Positions 46,221-55,836 are shown, counted from the stretch's first letter. The stretch is DNA of 64,000 nucleotides from Cyanomargarita calcarea GSE-NOS-MK-12-04C (GCA_019359595.1 JAHHGZ010000007.1:146043-210042), one strand, 5' to 3'. Notes: generated by a model from the sequence alone, not told the origin. Program-made: numbers and translations.

Positions 46221-46913
46221 ATGAGAAAGCAATACAACCCCCAAGAAGAGCGATCGCAAAACCCAGTACCTTCCGAGGTTATGCTTAAAGGCGATGTAAA
46301 TCAAGATGCAACTGGACAATTACCACAACAAATAGATAAACATAACATTCCAGGTTTTGACAACATTATTCAAGAGGGAATTGGTTGGGCTACAGAAAAT
46401 CAGAATTCTATGATTATGACTATTGAAAATACTCTATTTTCTTTAGTAGATGCTTACAATATGCTTTACCAGCAGCTTCAAAGTATAAAAATTAATCTAA
46501 ATGCCAAAAATCTGGAAGAAATAAACCAACGGATAAATAGGGGATTAAAAGCTCTTGAAAATCTGCGGCAAACTAATGCGATGCAGGCAAATGATAATCA
46601 ACGTTTATTCAAGGAAAACACAAGGTTCGCAAGTGAAAACAATCGTCTTAAGGAAGAAAATGAGACTACCAAAACAGCTTATAAGCAGCTTCTTAATGAA
46701 CGTAACACTTTGTGGCGGCGTTCTCTAACGAATTCACAGCTTAAACAAGAAAACGAAAATCTCAAAACAATAAATTTTCAACTAAAAGCAGATATCAAGA
46801 TTCTTGAGAAGCAGCTTAAACAAATTACCGATGAAAGAAACGGTTTACTCAGTAAAGCTGAATCTCATTTTGCACCACTCGAAGCAGAAAATTCCATTGC
46901 AGATAATAGATAA
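46221..46913 (+). CDS. Coiled-coil protein, unknown function
   Basis: About 230 residues from the ATG at 46221, which has a GGAG site at 46211-46214. The frame is open from a TTG at 46209. Residues 1-60 are polar and low in structure. From about residue 85 to 225 it is a nearly continuous coiled coil rich in N, Q, E, K and L (LKEENETTKTAYKQLLNERN, LKQENENLKTINFQLKADIK). There is no signal peptide or membrane helix. Family not recognised; a scaffolding or cytoskeletal role is possible. Confidence 0.65.
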   Translation: MRKQYNPQEERSQNPVPSEVMLKGDVNQDATGQLPQQIDKHNIPGFDNIIQEGIGWATENQNSMIMTIENTLFSLVDAYNMLYQQLQSIKINLNAKNLEEINQRINRGLKALENLRQTNAMQANDNQRLFKENTRFASENNRLKEENETTKTAYKQLLNERNTLWRRSLTNSQLKQENENLKTINFQLKADIKILEKQLKQITDERNGLLSKAESHFAPLEAENSIADNR

Positions 46914-47046
46914 GACAGCATAAATATTCTTTTGTCACGCTTTTTCCCCCTTACCCCCAATTCTGGGGGGTCACGCTTTTCCTCCTTTGAGTGTGGCAGA
47001 TAAAAATAAGATGTGTTTACCTTACCGCTTAGTACAGTTTTGCATT

Positions 47047-47158
47047 AATTCGTAGCGTTTTTAAACGCAGAGGGCCGCTGTAGACGCTTTTGCGGCTTGC
47101 CGCAGGCTGGAAAGCGCAGAGGTACGCAGAGTTTTTTTAAGAGGATTCGCTACGAATT
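47047..47158. repeat. Inverted-repeat element, 112 bp (family B, copy 1) in the gap 46914-47265
   Basis: Perfect 11-bp ends: AATTCGTAGCG (47047) and CGCTACGAATT (47148-47158). The interior 47051-47148 is nearly identical to 59759-59855, apart from a few changes and one 1-bp gap. The upstream part of the gap has a repeat TCACGCTTTT twice (about 46935 and 46971) flanking C5/G6 tracts, perhaps a terminator. Confidence 0.75.
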
Positions 47159-47265
47159 TATGAAATTGTGTACTTAGTGCCTAAAGTTCTCACTCTTAAC
47201 TTTTCCCAATAAAAGCAATAATACTTAATATAGAGATATAAGCACTAAAAACCCCTGTAAATTCA

Positions 47266-47940
47266 ATGCCTACTCAAAGCATAAAAGAAATTTCATCCCA
47301 ATTAGAAAGTCCAAATTTGCGCGATCGCATGGTGGCTCTTGCTTCATTGCGGAATTTTTCGGCAGAAGATGCCGTACCTTTGATTAAAAAGGTGTTAGAG
47401 GACGAATCTCTACAAGTGCGATCGATGGCAATTTTTGCTCTCGGAATCAAGCAAACAGAAGAATGTTATCCGATTCTGGTGAGAATTCTTGAAAGTGACC
47501 CAGATTATGGAATTCGTGCTGATGCTGCGGGAGCTTTAGGATATCTAGGTGATGTCAGAGCATTTGAGGTACTTTCACGAGCATTTTACGAAGATACTGA
47601 TTGGCTAGTCCGCTTTAGTGCCGCAGTCTCTTTGGGTAATATTAAAGACCCACGCGCCCATGATGTACTGATTCAGGCATTAGATAGTGAAGAAGTCGTA
47701 GTTCAACAAGCAGCGATCGCAGCACTCGGAGAAATCAAAGATATCAGTTCAGTAGATAGTATCCTGCGCTTTGCCCAAGCTGAGGATTGGTTGGTGCGGC
47801 AGCGTCTGGCTGAAGCTTTGGGTCATCTTCCCAGCCCGAAGACTATCTCGGCATTAAAATACTTAGAGAAAGACAACCATTATCACGTCGCTGAATCAGC
47901 AAGAATTTCCCTCAAACGGCTTGAAGAAGAAGGTAATTAG
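47266..47940 (+). CDS. HEAT-repeat protein (NblB/CpcE-like)
   Basis: A 224-residue protein made of about six HEAT/PBS-lyase-like repeats, for example SLQVRSMAIFALGIKQ, YGIRADAAGALGYLGD, WLVRFSAAVSLGNIKD and WLVRQRLAEALGHL. Proteins of this type include phycobilin lyase subunits (CpcE/F) and NblB, which acts in phycobilisome degradation. The gene just downstream (138 nt) encodes a phycobiliprotein lyase, so a bilin or phycobilisome link is likely but inferred. Confidence 0.7.
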   Translation: MPTQSIKEISSQLESPNLRDRMVALASLRNFSAEDAVPLIKKVLEDESLQVRSMAIFALGIKQTEECYPILVRILESDPDYGIRADAAGALGYLGDVRAFEVLSRAFYEDTDWLVRFSAAVSLGNIKDPRAHDVLIQALDSEEVVVQQAAIAALGEIKDISSVDSILRFAQAEDWLVRQRLAEALGHLPSPKTISALKYLEKDNHYHVAESARISLKRLEEEGN

Positions 47941-48077
47941 TTTTTCCTTGCGGGGAACGAAAATTTACGGGTGCTAAGTTAATAACTCGTAACTCATAAC
48001 TCATAACTTTCCCCCCTTCCTGCTACCTTGTAATAAGTGGGATTTTAAACAATTTTGACACAGGGTAATTTGATATT

Positions 48078-48644
48078 ATGAATATTGACGAATTTTTTGA
48101 GTTGAGTGCTGGTAAGTGGTTTTCCCATCGTACTAGCCACCATTTAGCCTTTAAGCAAGCTGAAGACGGTAAATCTGATATTGTAATTGAGACGCTGCCA
48201 GCAGACCATCCAGAAGTAGTCAAATTATGCGAGCAGTATGAGATAGACCCCAACCATGCTTCCTGCGGTGCCAGAGTCACCTGGAATGGCACTATGGAAT
48301 GGGATGAAGAAAAACATACGGGTTCTACAGTGTTGGTAACTGTGCCTGATGAAGATAATCCGTCCTCTGGCAAGTTGCTGCGGGAAATGGGTTACGCAGA
48401 GAAAGCTCCAGTTGCAGGAACCTATAAGATGGGTAGTGATGATGCATTGACCCTAACTACAGAATACGAAACTATGTGGTCAGAAGAGCGTCTGTGGTTT
48501 GCTAGCCCTAATTTGCGGATGCGAGTAAGTGTTCTTAAGCGCTTCGGTGGCTTTAGTATGGCTTCTTTTACTTCTGAAATTCGCATGGGTGGTACTACAC
48601 CTGCGGCACAAGCGAATGCAGAGGCTAACTCTGTATCAAAATAG
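48078..48644 (+). CDS. CpcS/CpeS-type phycobiliprotein chromophore lyase
   Basis: A 188-residue lipocalin-fold lyase. [20 protein letters not shown] is the CpcS/CpeS start. [56 protein letters not shown] and [14 protein letters not shown] are near-universal in the family. It attaches phycocyanobilin to the Cys-84-equivalent site of allophycocyanin and phycocyanin beta subunits. Length is normal. The exact subfamily name (CpcS, CpeS1 or CpcS-III) is left open. Confidence 0.9.
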   Translation: MNIDEFFELSAGKWFSHRTSHHLAFKQAEDGKSDIVIETLPADHPEVVKLCEQYEIDPNHASCGARVTWNGTMEWDEEKHTGSTVLVTVPDEDNPSSGKLLREMGYAEKAPVAGTYKMGSDDALTLTTEYETMWSEERLWFASPNLRMRVSVLKRFGGFSMASFTSEIRMGGTTPAAQANAEANSVSK

Positions 48645-48660
48645 TTTTATTTGTTACATG

Positions 48661-48680
48661 ACCCCCCGTTTGAGGGGGGT
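48661..48680 (+). terminator. GC hairpin after the lyase gene
   Basis: ACCCCCC (48661-48667) pairs with GGGGGGT (48674-48680) around GTTTGA, 17 nt after the stop. No U-tract follows, so termination efficiency is uncertain. Confidence 0.45.
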
Positions 48681-48763
48681 AAGTCTGTTGTATATTTATG
48701 TGGACATTGAGATAAGCAAAAAATGTAAATAGACAAAAGCAGAGTAGTTACTTAGTTCCTAAT

Positions 48764-50341
48764 TCATTTCCTATGATTTTTTCGTTTTGATTTTTTCACT
48801 TCTTTAACGTTTGGTAAACTGTTTTTTTCAGTCTCGTTCTGAGTTGTTGTTAAGACCTCTGACGTTGTTGGAGTTGCAGTTTCAATTGTTACAAATGCCT
48901 CTGAGGTTATTGGAGTCGCAGTCTCAGAATTAGTTTCAGTTGTTGCAAATGCTTCTAATTTTTCAAGTACTACTTGCACTTGATTTAGTTGCTTGTCGTT
49001 ATTACCTTGCACTGGATTGGTAATCGCTTCTTGGGAACCAGTCTGATTTACCTGCAACTGCATCAAACGGTTTTCCAGATTTGAGACACTTTCAGCTAAC
49101 CCTGTAACTTGACTTTGTACAGAATGACTTTGAACCAGGTTGGTAATCGCTTCTTGAGAACTAGTCTGATTTACCTGCAACTGCGTCAAACGGTTTTCCA
49201 GATTTGAGACACTTTCAGCTAACCCTGTAACTTGAGCTTGTACAGAATGACTCTGAACCAGGTTGGTAATCGCTTCTTGGGAACTAGTCTGATTTACCTG
49301 CAACTGCGTCAAACGGTTTTCCAGATTTGAGAGACTTTCAGCTAACCCTGTAACTTGACTTTGTACAGAATGACTCTGAACCAGGTTGGTAATCGCTTCT
49401 TGGGAACCAGTCTGGTTTACCTGCAACTGCGTCAAACGGTTTTCCAGATTTGAGAGACTTTCAGCTAACCCTGTAACTTGACTTTGTACAGAATGACTCT
49501 GAACCAGGTTGGTAATCGCTTCTTGGGAACCAGTCTGATTTACCTGCAACTGCGTCAAACGGTTTTCCAGATTTGAGAGACTTTCAGCTAACCCTGTAAC
49601 TTGAGCTTGTACAGAATGACTCTGAACCAGGTTGGTAATCGCTTCTTGGGAACCAGTCTGGTTTACCTGCAACTGCGTCAAACGGTTTTCCAGATTTGAG
49701 AGACTTTCAGCTAACCCTGTAACTTGAGCTTGTACCAGTTTGCTGATTGCTTCTTGGGAACCAGTCTGGTTTACCTGCAACTGCGTCAAACGGTTTTCCA
49801 GATTTGAGAGACTTTCAGCTAACCCTGTAACTTGAGCTTGTACCAGTTTGCTGATTGCTTCTTGAGAACCAGTCTGGTTTACCTGCAACTGCGTCAAACG
49901 GTTTTCCAGATTTGAGAGACTTTCAGCTAACCCTGTAACTTGACTTTGTACCAGTTTGCTGATTGCTTCTTGAGAACCAGTCTGGTTTACCTGCAACTGC
50001 TGCGTCAAACGGTTTTCCAGATTTGAGAGACTTTCAGCTAACCCTGTAACTTGAGCTTGTATAATTTCAGAAAATTCAGCCTGATTTTTATTAACTTTAG
50101 TACTTATTTTATCTATTTGCTGACTTAAATCGTTAGCAGATTCTGCCAGATTCAACAGTTTATCCTGCTGAATATTACTATGATTTTGGTTATTTAGAAT
50201 TTGAAAAACCAATATCCCAATTACTGCTATTGTTACTGAGGATACAGCAGAAAGAATTAGTAAAGTCATCTTTTTTGTCGCAGTAAATATACTCAAAAGC
50301 ACTGCTAAGAGCCAGGTAATTACGATCCCGGTTGCCAGCAA
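48764..50341 (-). CDS. Membrane-anchored coiled-coil protein with nine tandem repeats
   Basis: A 525-residue protein. Two hydrophobic helices (about residues 5-20 and 26-50) lead into a coiled coil. Residues 96-445 are nine near-identical repeats, each starting QVTGLAESLSNLENRLTQ. Units 2-3 are 36 residues, unit 1 has an extra Gln, and most later units are 41 residues with an added SHSVQ. The C-terminal 80 residues are Thr/Glu-rich with a basic end (KSKRKNHRK). The likely form is a long rod on the membrane. Family and function are not recognised. Repeat number probably varies between strains. Confidence 0.7.
   Translation of the reverse strand: MLATGIVITWLLAVLLSIFTATKKMTLLILSAVSSVTIAVIGILVFQILNNQNHSNIQQDKLLNLAESANDLSQQIDKISTKVNKNQAEFSEIIQAQVTGLAESLSNLENRLTQQLQVNQTGSQEAISKLVQSQVTGLAESLSNLENRLTQLQVNQTGSQEAISKLVQAQVTGLAESLSNLENRLTQLQVNQTGSQEAISKLVQAQVTGLAESLSNLENRLTQLQVNQTGSQEAITNLVQSHSVQAQVTGLAESLSNLENRLTQLQVNQTGSQEAITNLVQSHSVQSQVTGLAESLSNLENRLTQLQVNQTGSQEAITNLVQSHSVQSQVTGLAESLSNLENRLTQLQVNQTSSQEAITNLVQSHSVQAQVTGLAESVSNLENRLTQLQVNQTSSQEAITNLVQSHSVQSQVTGLAESVSNLENRLMQLQVNQTGSQEAITNPVQGNNDKQLNQVQVVLEKLEAFATTETNSETATPITSEAFVTIETATPTTSEVLTTTQNETEKNSLPNVKEVKKSKRKNHRK
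49007..50056 (-). repeat. Coding tandem array, 108-123-bp units
   Basis: Nine in-frame units almost identical at DNA level. Differences are mostly Ser/Ala at the unit start (QSQV or QAQV), SL/SV, TGS/TSS and IS-KL/IT-NL. The near-identity at silent positions points to recent expansion or gene conversion. Confidence 0.85.
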
Positions 50342-50496
50342 AAATTATAATATCCTATTGAAAGCCATTTTGTTTAGTAACAATTGAACTATTAGACCAA
50401 AAAGTTTCTTTTACGAAATAGACAATTTTGCACTCAAGTATTTTAAGCATTGAAGCATCATGACTATTTATTTATGAAGATGAGTCTAATTGATTT

Positions 50497-50519
50497 CCCC
50501 ACACCCTATTCGTGTGGGG
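50497..50519. terminator. GC hairpin in the 485-nt gap 50342-50826
   Basis: CCCCACAC (50497-50504) and GTGTGGGG (50512-50519) form a perfect 8-bp stem with a 7-nt loop. It has no clear T-run. Confidence 0.4.
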
Positions 50520-50572
50520 CTATACAAATACCTACTGCGTAAGAGATAGATGTCTCACCTGTTCAGGTATTA

Positions 50573-50599
50573 GTAGGTTAGGCGAGACGCCTAACCTAC
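50573..50599. repeat. 12-bp perfect hairpin
   Basis: GTAGGTTAGGCG (50573-50584) and CGCCTAACCTAC (50588-50599) pair around AGA. This compact GC/AT hairpin lies between two minus-strand genes and resembles dispersed REP-like cyanobacterial palindromes. Confidence 0.6.
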
Positions 50600-50640
50600 C
50601 TGATAACATTTTGTAAGTTTATTTAATTGGTAAGCACTCA

Positions 50641-50772
50641 CCACATTTAATTTACATATTTAAAACTTCTACAACAATGAGTGGGGGAGCCAGTGCGTTG
50701 CTTATTTCCCCCCGTTGTAGCACCTGGCGTTGGGCTGGTTGCGCCCGGCCAAGATATGCAAGTTAAATGTGG
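50641..50772. repeat. Inverted-repeat element, 132 bp
   Basis: Arms CCACATTTAATTTACATAT (50641-50659) and 50754-50772 are complementary at 17 of 19 positions. The interior (GTTGTAGCACCTGGCGTTGG and similar) looks like a degenerate non-coding repeat. It fills most of the gap before the protease gene. Confidence 0.65.
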
Positions 50773-50826
50773 AACAGCTTAATCACGAAATCTAGCAGTT
50801 GTAACATCAAAAAATACCACGTCGAT

Positions 50827-52293
50827 TTAAATCTGTAACAAACGAGCTAAAACCTCCGGTACCGGGAGTACAATTACCACCAACAATCCCATCGCCAGTA
50901 ACCCCAAAATATCGCGTTTATTGTCTAGTTCGGTGACATCATTAAGAGCAGGTTCATCAATCAAGGGAATGAATAATAAAATAATCGCCCACAAGAAAAA
51001 TTCCGACTGCACTAAAGAAAGTAGCAGCAATAACAAACGAGAAATTTGACCAATCATAATGGCGGTTCTTTGTCCAAACATCGCATGGATAATGTGACCC
51101 CCATCCAATTGTCCCACGGGCATCAAATTTAATGCCGTTACAATTAATCCTAAAAAGCCAGCCACAGCCACTGGATGTAGGTCAATGGCTGATTTTGCTG
51201 TTAACTGACTCCCTAATGCTAATTTAGAGAGTAGTGCCACTAAAATTGAATACTTAGGATTAAGCGCATCTGGATTCAAAAGTCCAGTTTTCTCTGGCAG
51301 GGGAACTACTTGCGAATGATCTAGTCCCCATATAAGTAAAGGCAATGTTGCGACAAAACCTGCAAGTGGTCCGGCAATGCTAACGTCAAATAAAGCTTTG
51401 CGGTTGGGTATGGGACTACGCATCTGAATAAATGCGCCAAAGGTTCCCAAGAAAAAAGGCATTGGGATAAAGTAAGGCAGAGTCGAGGGAATTTTGTAGA
51501 ATCGAGCAGTCAAGTAGTGACCGAGTTCGTGAATCCCCAAAATAGTCATTAAAGCAAAGGCATAGGGCAATCCCGAAAACAGTAAATTTGGGTTAGACTG
51601 CACCATCCGAGGCTCAACACCAGCAATTCTTGCTCCCACTATGGTAGTTGTGACCAAAGTTGCAAAAAGCAATCCAAGCGCTAAACCCGGTCGTGTTAAC
51701 TGTGCCTGTTTGACATCAGGTTTTGCACCTTGAGTATTGGGAACAAGCACAAAGAATGGTTTGCCATTTAGCCCTTCCTGAAAGATTAGCAAAAAGCGAT
51801 CGCCAAATTGGGCTTCAATATTTTCCTTGACTCTCAAGTAGGCTTCTGCTGCTTTAATTCTTAATTGGCCACGACAAATTACAGCTTGGGGTCGATACTC
51901 AATATTTTGAATGTAGTAGACAGACCAGGGAAAACAATTTCGCAGCTGGGTTTCTTCTGTTGGCTCAATGGGACGCACTGTTACTGGTTCTGCGGTAGGA
52001 TTAATAGCCGATTGTGATTCTTGCGCTTGGGTCTGGGTCTGTGTTCCCTTGAGCGTTCGCCGTCCCAATTGAAACAACAGCCAGTATAACAGAGAACTGA
52101 TGACCAATGGAGCGATCACCCATTCTGGCGGCAGTTTTGGACCATATGTCGCAGTTCGCCAACTCCACAATATTGCTGGTGTCATCAACACCAACCACAA
52201 AAGCCAGACAGGTGTCCGGGTCATGGACGCTACACTGCGCTGCACCATTAAATAAGTAATTAGTCCTAGTAAGAGGAGAAACCAAAATGTCAT
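50827..52293 (-). CDS. Site-2-protease-family (M50) membrane metalloprotease
   Basis: A 488-residue protein. Two N-terminal helices precede a soluble stretch (about 85-200) and about six helices. ILGIHELGHYLTARFY near residue 255 is the HExxH zinc site, and LMPVGQLDGGHII near residue 393 gives the third ligand Asp (NPDG-like motif). It would cut substrates inside the membrane, as EGY1/S2P-type proteases do in chloroplasts and cyanobacteria. No PDZ domain was recognised. All catalytic residues are present. Confidence 0.85.
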   Translation of the reverse strand: MTFWFLLLLGLITYLMVQRSVASMTRTPVWLLWLVLMTPAILWSWRTATYGPKLPPEWVIAPLVISSLLYWLLFQLGRRTLKGTQTQTQAQESQSAINPTAEPVTVRPIEPTEETQLRNCFPWSVYYIQNIEYRPQAVICRGQLRIKAAEAYLRVKENIEAQFGDRFLLIFQEGLNGKPFFVLVPNTQGAKPDVKQAQLTRPGLALGLLFATLVTTTIVGARIAGVEPRMVQSNPNLLFSGLPYAFALMTILGIHELGHYLTARFYKIPSTLPYFIPMPFFLGTFGAFIQMRSPIPNRKALFDVSIAGPLAGFVATLPLLIWGLDHSQVVPLPEKTGLLNPDALNPKYSILVALLSKLALGSQLTAKSAIDLHPVAVAGFLGLIVTALNLMPVGQLDGGHIIHAMFGQRTAIMIGQISRLLLLLLSLVQSEFFLWAIILLFIPLIDEPALNDVTELDNKRDILGLLAMGLLVVIVLPVPEVLARLLQI

Positions 52294-52486
52294 ATTATTT
52301 ACACTTAATTTTGAAAAAATGTCTCACCTGTAGTGTTAGCACCGCAATACTCACTACAAAGAAGACTCGAAACCTCAATTTTTTTTCACGATAATTGTGC
52401 TAGTGAACTCTTAAGTTTTATTACTTATCAAAGTTCAGCATTGCAACGCCTAATTTTTCAGAACTCCTAATTTTCAGCTTTTTCTC

Positions 52487-53233
52487 ATGTGCCCCTTAAA
52501 TCAAGAGCCGAGTCACACATCAAAGCCACCACGGGTTGTACTACAAAGCGAAGTTCCTAAAACCGAAAGCCAGGAGACGGACTTCGCGCCTAATACTATT
52601 TTTGCATTTCCACCAAATCGGGACACATTAGGAGGAACCGCTTATTTCATTGTAGGAAACGAAGGCAATATCTTGATCGACAGTCCTGCTTGGGAATCTG
52701 CAAATCAGGATTTTTTGCGTTTGCACGGAGGTGTCCGCTATTTATTTCTCACTCACCGGGGTGCTATTGGTAAAACAGCCGACGTAATTCAACAAACCTT
52801 CGACTGCGAAATTGTAATTCAAGAACAAGAAGCTTATTTATTACCAGGACTCACCTTAACGACTTTTGCTGAGGAATTCACGCTTGATTCTACAGCAAAA
52901 GTGATTTGGACACCCGGACACTCTCCTGGTTCATCCTGTCTTTACTATACCCTAAATGGGGGTGTACTCTTTTCTGGGCGTCATATACTACCCAATCTAC
53001 AGGGTGAAACAATACCACTACGCACAGCAAAAACTTTTCACTGGAAGCGACAAATTAAAAGTATTAAGTCCATATTAGAAAAATTTACACCAGAGACTCT
53101 TCAGTATATCTGTCCTGGTGCAAATACAGGCTTTCTTAGAGGAAAACTTCTAATAGATAAAGCCTACGATCGCCTAGCTTCTCTTGATTTAACAGCTTTA
53201 CTAGGAAGTGGGGAGTTAGGAGTTATGAGTTAG
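52487..53233 (+). CDS. Metallo-beta-lactamase-fold protein with altered metal site
   Basis: A 248-residue MBL-fold protein: NTIFAFPPNRDTLGGTAYFI, GNILIDSPAW and IWTPGHSPGSSCLYY are conserved positions. The usual HxHxDH reads LTHRGAIGK and the GD after the third strand reads SGR, so the metal ligands are largely missing. It is likely a non-classical or binding-only member. The last residues, GELGVMS and the stop, are encoded by STRR units, so the C terminus has been reshaped. Divergent from the M50 gene. Confidence 0.7.
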   Translation: MCPLNQEPSHTSKPPRVVLQSEVPKTESQETDFAPNTIFAFPPNRDTLGGTAYFIVGNEGNILIDSPAWESANQDFLRLHGGVRYLFLTHRGAIGKTADVIQQTFDCEIVIQEQEAYLLPGLTLTTFAEEFTLDSTAKVIWTPGHSPGSSCLYYTLNGGVLFSGRHILPNLQGETIPLRTAKTFHWKRQIKSIKSILEKFTPETLQYICPGANTGFLRGKLLIDKAYDRLASLDLTALLGSGELGVMS

Positions 53234-53253
53234 GAGTTAGGAGTTATGAGTTT
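53216..53253. repeat. STRR, GGAGTTA units at the MBL gene end
   Basis: GGAGTTAGGAGTTATGAGTT continues as further TTAGGAG/TTATGAG units across the stop codon of the MBL-fold gene. An inverted set (AACTCTCAACTCTCAG) lies near 53308, next to the ctpA stop. Confidence 0.7.
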
Positions 53254-53317
53254 TTAATACAAAGACTCATAATTCCCTTACTGGCGCTCTTTACCCGTCC
53301 CTACTAACTCTCAACTC

Positions 53318-54598
53318 TCAGTTCCTAACTCCCGTTGTTCTGGCTACAACAGCATCTTTGGCTAATAAATCTACAGCCGCTTGATATTGACGATCGCGAG
53401 TAGTAGCAATCTGCTCACGGGTAATTGGCTCTTGAGAAATAACTTGGTCAGGTTTTATACCCAGCTTATTAATATCTTTGTGATTGGGAGTTTCATATTT
53501 GGCAATTGTCACCGCCAAACCGGAACCATCGGATAGTTCAAACAAAGACTGGATTAAGCCTTTGCCAAAGGTAGTTTCGCCTACCAATTGGGCACGCCCG
53601 TTATCTTGGAGAGCGCCGGCGAGGATTTCACTGGCACTGGCTGTGCCTTGATTTACCAAGACAACCAACGGGTCGTTTGTCAATGCTGTTTTGGAAGATT
53701 CAAAACTGCCTTGAATGCCTTGGCGATTAACGGTATATACGATAGTGCCAGAATCTAACCACAGGCGAGCAATTTCAATTCCGGCTTGTAACAATCCACC
53801 AGGATTATTTCGCAAATCGAGAATATATTCATCAGCGCCTTTTTTCTCTAAACTAGAGATGGCGTGGGCTAATTCCATTGGAGCGTTGGCATTAAATTGT
53901 GCCAGACGAAGGTAGCCAATAGATTTTCCTTGAGGGTCTGTGCGTAATTCTGCCACTACAGGATTGAGGGCAATGCGATCGCGCACAACTTGAACTTCTT
54001 TTTCGGCTTCTCCATCTCGTTCGATTACCAGAGTGATAGTAGTGCCAATTGGGCCGCGCATCCTGGTTGCAGCTTCATCAAGGGTCAGTTTTTCTGTAGA
54101 GAAGCCCTCAATTTTGATAATGCGATCGCGCGGTCGAATCCCTGCCTTTTCCGCTGGAGAACCCGCAATTGGAGATACAACTTCCAACTTCCCAGTCTCA
54201 GGATTCAGAGCAATTTGCAATCCTACCCCCGTGAGTTCCCCAGAAGTATTTACCTGCAAGCTACGGTACTGCTCTGGGTCTAGAAAGCGAGTGAAAGGGT
54301 CATCAAGGCTCTTTAACATCTTCTGAATCGCCTCATAGGCAGCCGAGCTATTATCTAGGGGCTTATTTAAAGCCTTTTGCCGCACAGCCGCCCAATTTTG
54401 ATGGTTAAATGTCTCGTCTACATAAGAGCGGTTAACAATTCGCCATACTTCCGATACCAGCTTTTGTTCATCCGTTAACGCAGTCGCCGATTGAGAAAAA
54501 CTGCTAAAACCCAACCAAAACGCCACTAGCAGTGACAATCCAACTTGAAAAAACCGCCGAAAACTCTGCCAAATAACTTGTTTGTGCATGAACCCCAT
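53318..54598 (-). CDS. ctpA: Carboxyl-terminal processing protease (S41)
   Basis: About 426 residues from the ATG at 54598; an ATG at 54589 is also possible and the frame is open to 54673. A signal sequence (FFQVGLSLLVAFWLGFSSFS, then ATA) targets it to the lumen or periplasm. A PDZ domain (about 110-190; ELTGVGLQIALNPET) is followed by the S41 core: LDLRNNPGGLLQAG, NQGTASASEILAGAL (nucleophile Ser) and VGETTFGKGLIQSL (Lys). CtpA matures the D1 protein of photosystem II. It is divergent from petB, an arrangement also known, from memory, in other cyanobacteria. Confidence 0.9.
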   Translation of the reverse strand: MGFMHKQVIWQSFRRFFQVGLSLLVAFWLGFSSFSQSATALTDEQKLVSEVWRIVNRSYVDETFNHQNWAAVRQKALNKPLDNSSAAYEAIQKMLKSLDDPFTRFLDPEQYRSLQVNTSGELTGVGLQIALNPETGKLEVVSPIAGSPAEKAGIRPRDRIIKIEGFSTEKLTLDEAATRMRGPIGTTITLVIERDGEAEKEVQVVRDRIALNPVVAELRTDPQGKSIGYLRLAQFNANAPMELAHAISSLEKKGADEYILDLRNNPGGLLQAGIEIARLWLDSGTIVYTVNRQGIQGSFESSKTALTNDPLVVLVNQGTASASEILAGALQDNGRAQLVGETTFGKGLIQSLFELSDGSGLAVTIAKYETPNHKDINKLGIKPDQVISQEPITREQIATTRDRQYQAAVDLLAKDAVVARTTGVRN

Positions 54599-54952
54599 TT
54601 TGAATTCCACTTTTAACCCGAATTGGCTACATCTTGTCCAGTTGCCTTGTCTTTGATGAAATCTATCTCTCAACTATGTTACTTTTTTTATAGAAGTGGT
54701 GCATCGCGCTCATTTATCCAGTTGTAAAATCAATGGATGGAGTGCAGATCCCACTCATAAAACGATAAAATCTACTTTGTGTCCACCATCAGACTGCGAT
54801 CGGGTGCAAAGAGAGCGCAATACATTCCACGATTGAGGTGAGTGTATAGTTTTTCAAAACTATTGCCACTTTTTTCTGCTCATTTGCTTTTTCTCCCATA
54901 TTTATCTGGGAGATTTATGAAACGCAATCGACTTTTAGGAATTTGAGATTGT

Positions 54953-55600
54953 ATGGCTAATGTTTACGACTGGTTTGAGGAGCGCTTAGAAATCGAAGCG
55001 ATCGCAGAAGACGTCACCAGCAAGTACGTCCCTCCTCACGTTAATATCTTCTACTGCCTTGGTGGAATCACCTTGACTTGCTTTCTAATCCAGTTTGCGA
55101 CTGGATTTGCAATGACCTTCTACTACAAGCCAACAGTAGCTGAAGCATACTCAAGCGTAGAGTACCTGATGAATGAAGTGAACTTTGGCTGGCTCATTCG
55201 CTCCGTTCATCGCTGGTCTGCCAGCATGATGGTGTTAATGATGATTCTGCATACCTTCCGGGTTTACTTGACTGGTGGTTTCAAAAAGCCCCGGGAATTA
55301 ACTTGGATCAGCGGTGTCATCCTCGCAGTGATTACCGTTTCCTTTGGCGTCACCGGCTACTCCCTACCTTGGGATCAAGTTGGTTACTGGGCTGTAAAAA
55401 TTGTATCTGGTGTGCCAGAAGCGATTCCCGTAGTCGGCGTTCTAATCTCCGATTTGCTGCGTGGTGGTTCTAGCGTCGGTCAAGCTACCCTGACTCGCTA
55501 CTATAGCGCCCACACATTTGTCCTGCCTTGGTTAATTGCGGTCTTCATGCTGTTCCACTTCTTGATGATCCGCAAGCAAGGAATTTCCGGTCCATTGTAA
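54953..55600 (+). CDS. petB: Cytochrome b6
   Basis: A 215-residue four-helix subunit of the cytochrome b6f complex in the thylakoid. Cys35 (NIFYCLGG) would bind haem c(n). His pairs in [11 protein letters not shown] / MILHTFRVY and [11 protein letters not shown] / [10 protein letters not shown] bind the two b haems. Full, normal length. petD follows 236 nt downstream and is probably co-transcribed. Confidence 0.98.
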   Translation: MANVYDWFEERLEIEAIAEDVTSKYVPPHVNIFYCLGGITLTCFLIQFATGFAMTFYYKPTVAEAYSSVEYLMNEVNFGWLIRSVHRWSASMMVLMMILHTFRVYLTGGFKKPRELTWISGVILAVITVSFGVTGYSLPWDQVGYWAVKIVSGVPEAIPVVGVLISDLLRGGSSVGQATLTRYYSAHTFVLPWLIAVFMLFHFLMIRKQGISGPL

Positions 55601-55836
55601 TTTCAGCCACGATACACCATCGGCTACATTGCGGCAAGATTGCGTAGTTTGGTTTAAACTTATGATAAATAAGATACAACTGACTGGCATTTTGAACTAT
55701 TAGCTGTAATGTACCCTTTCCCAGGCTTCTAGTTTTAGCCCCACAGCGTGGTTTCAAAGGAGTCTAGGTTAGGGTGGTAGCCGATGGCTTTAACTAAATG
55801 CTTTAATTGAACTAGAGCAGGAGAGCAACTTTAAAA

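Noticed and set aside
49007..50056. Regular 108-123-bp repeats that could be read as a CRISPR or satellite array
   Set aside because: They are in frame, encode coiled-coil repeats of one protein and have no spacers.
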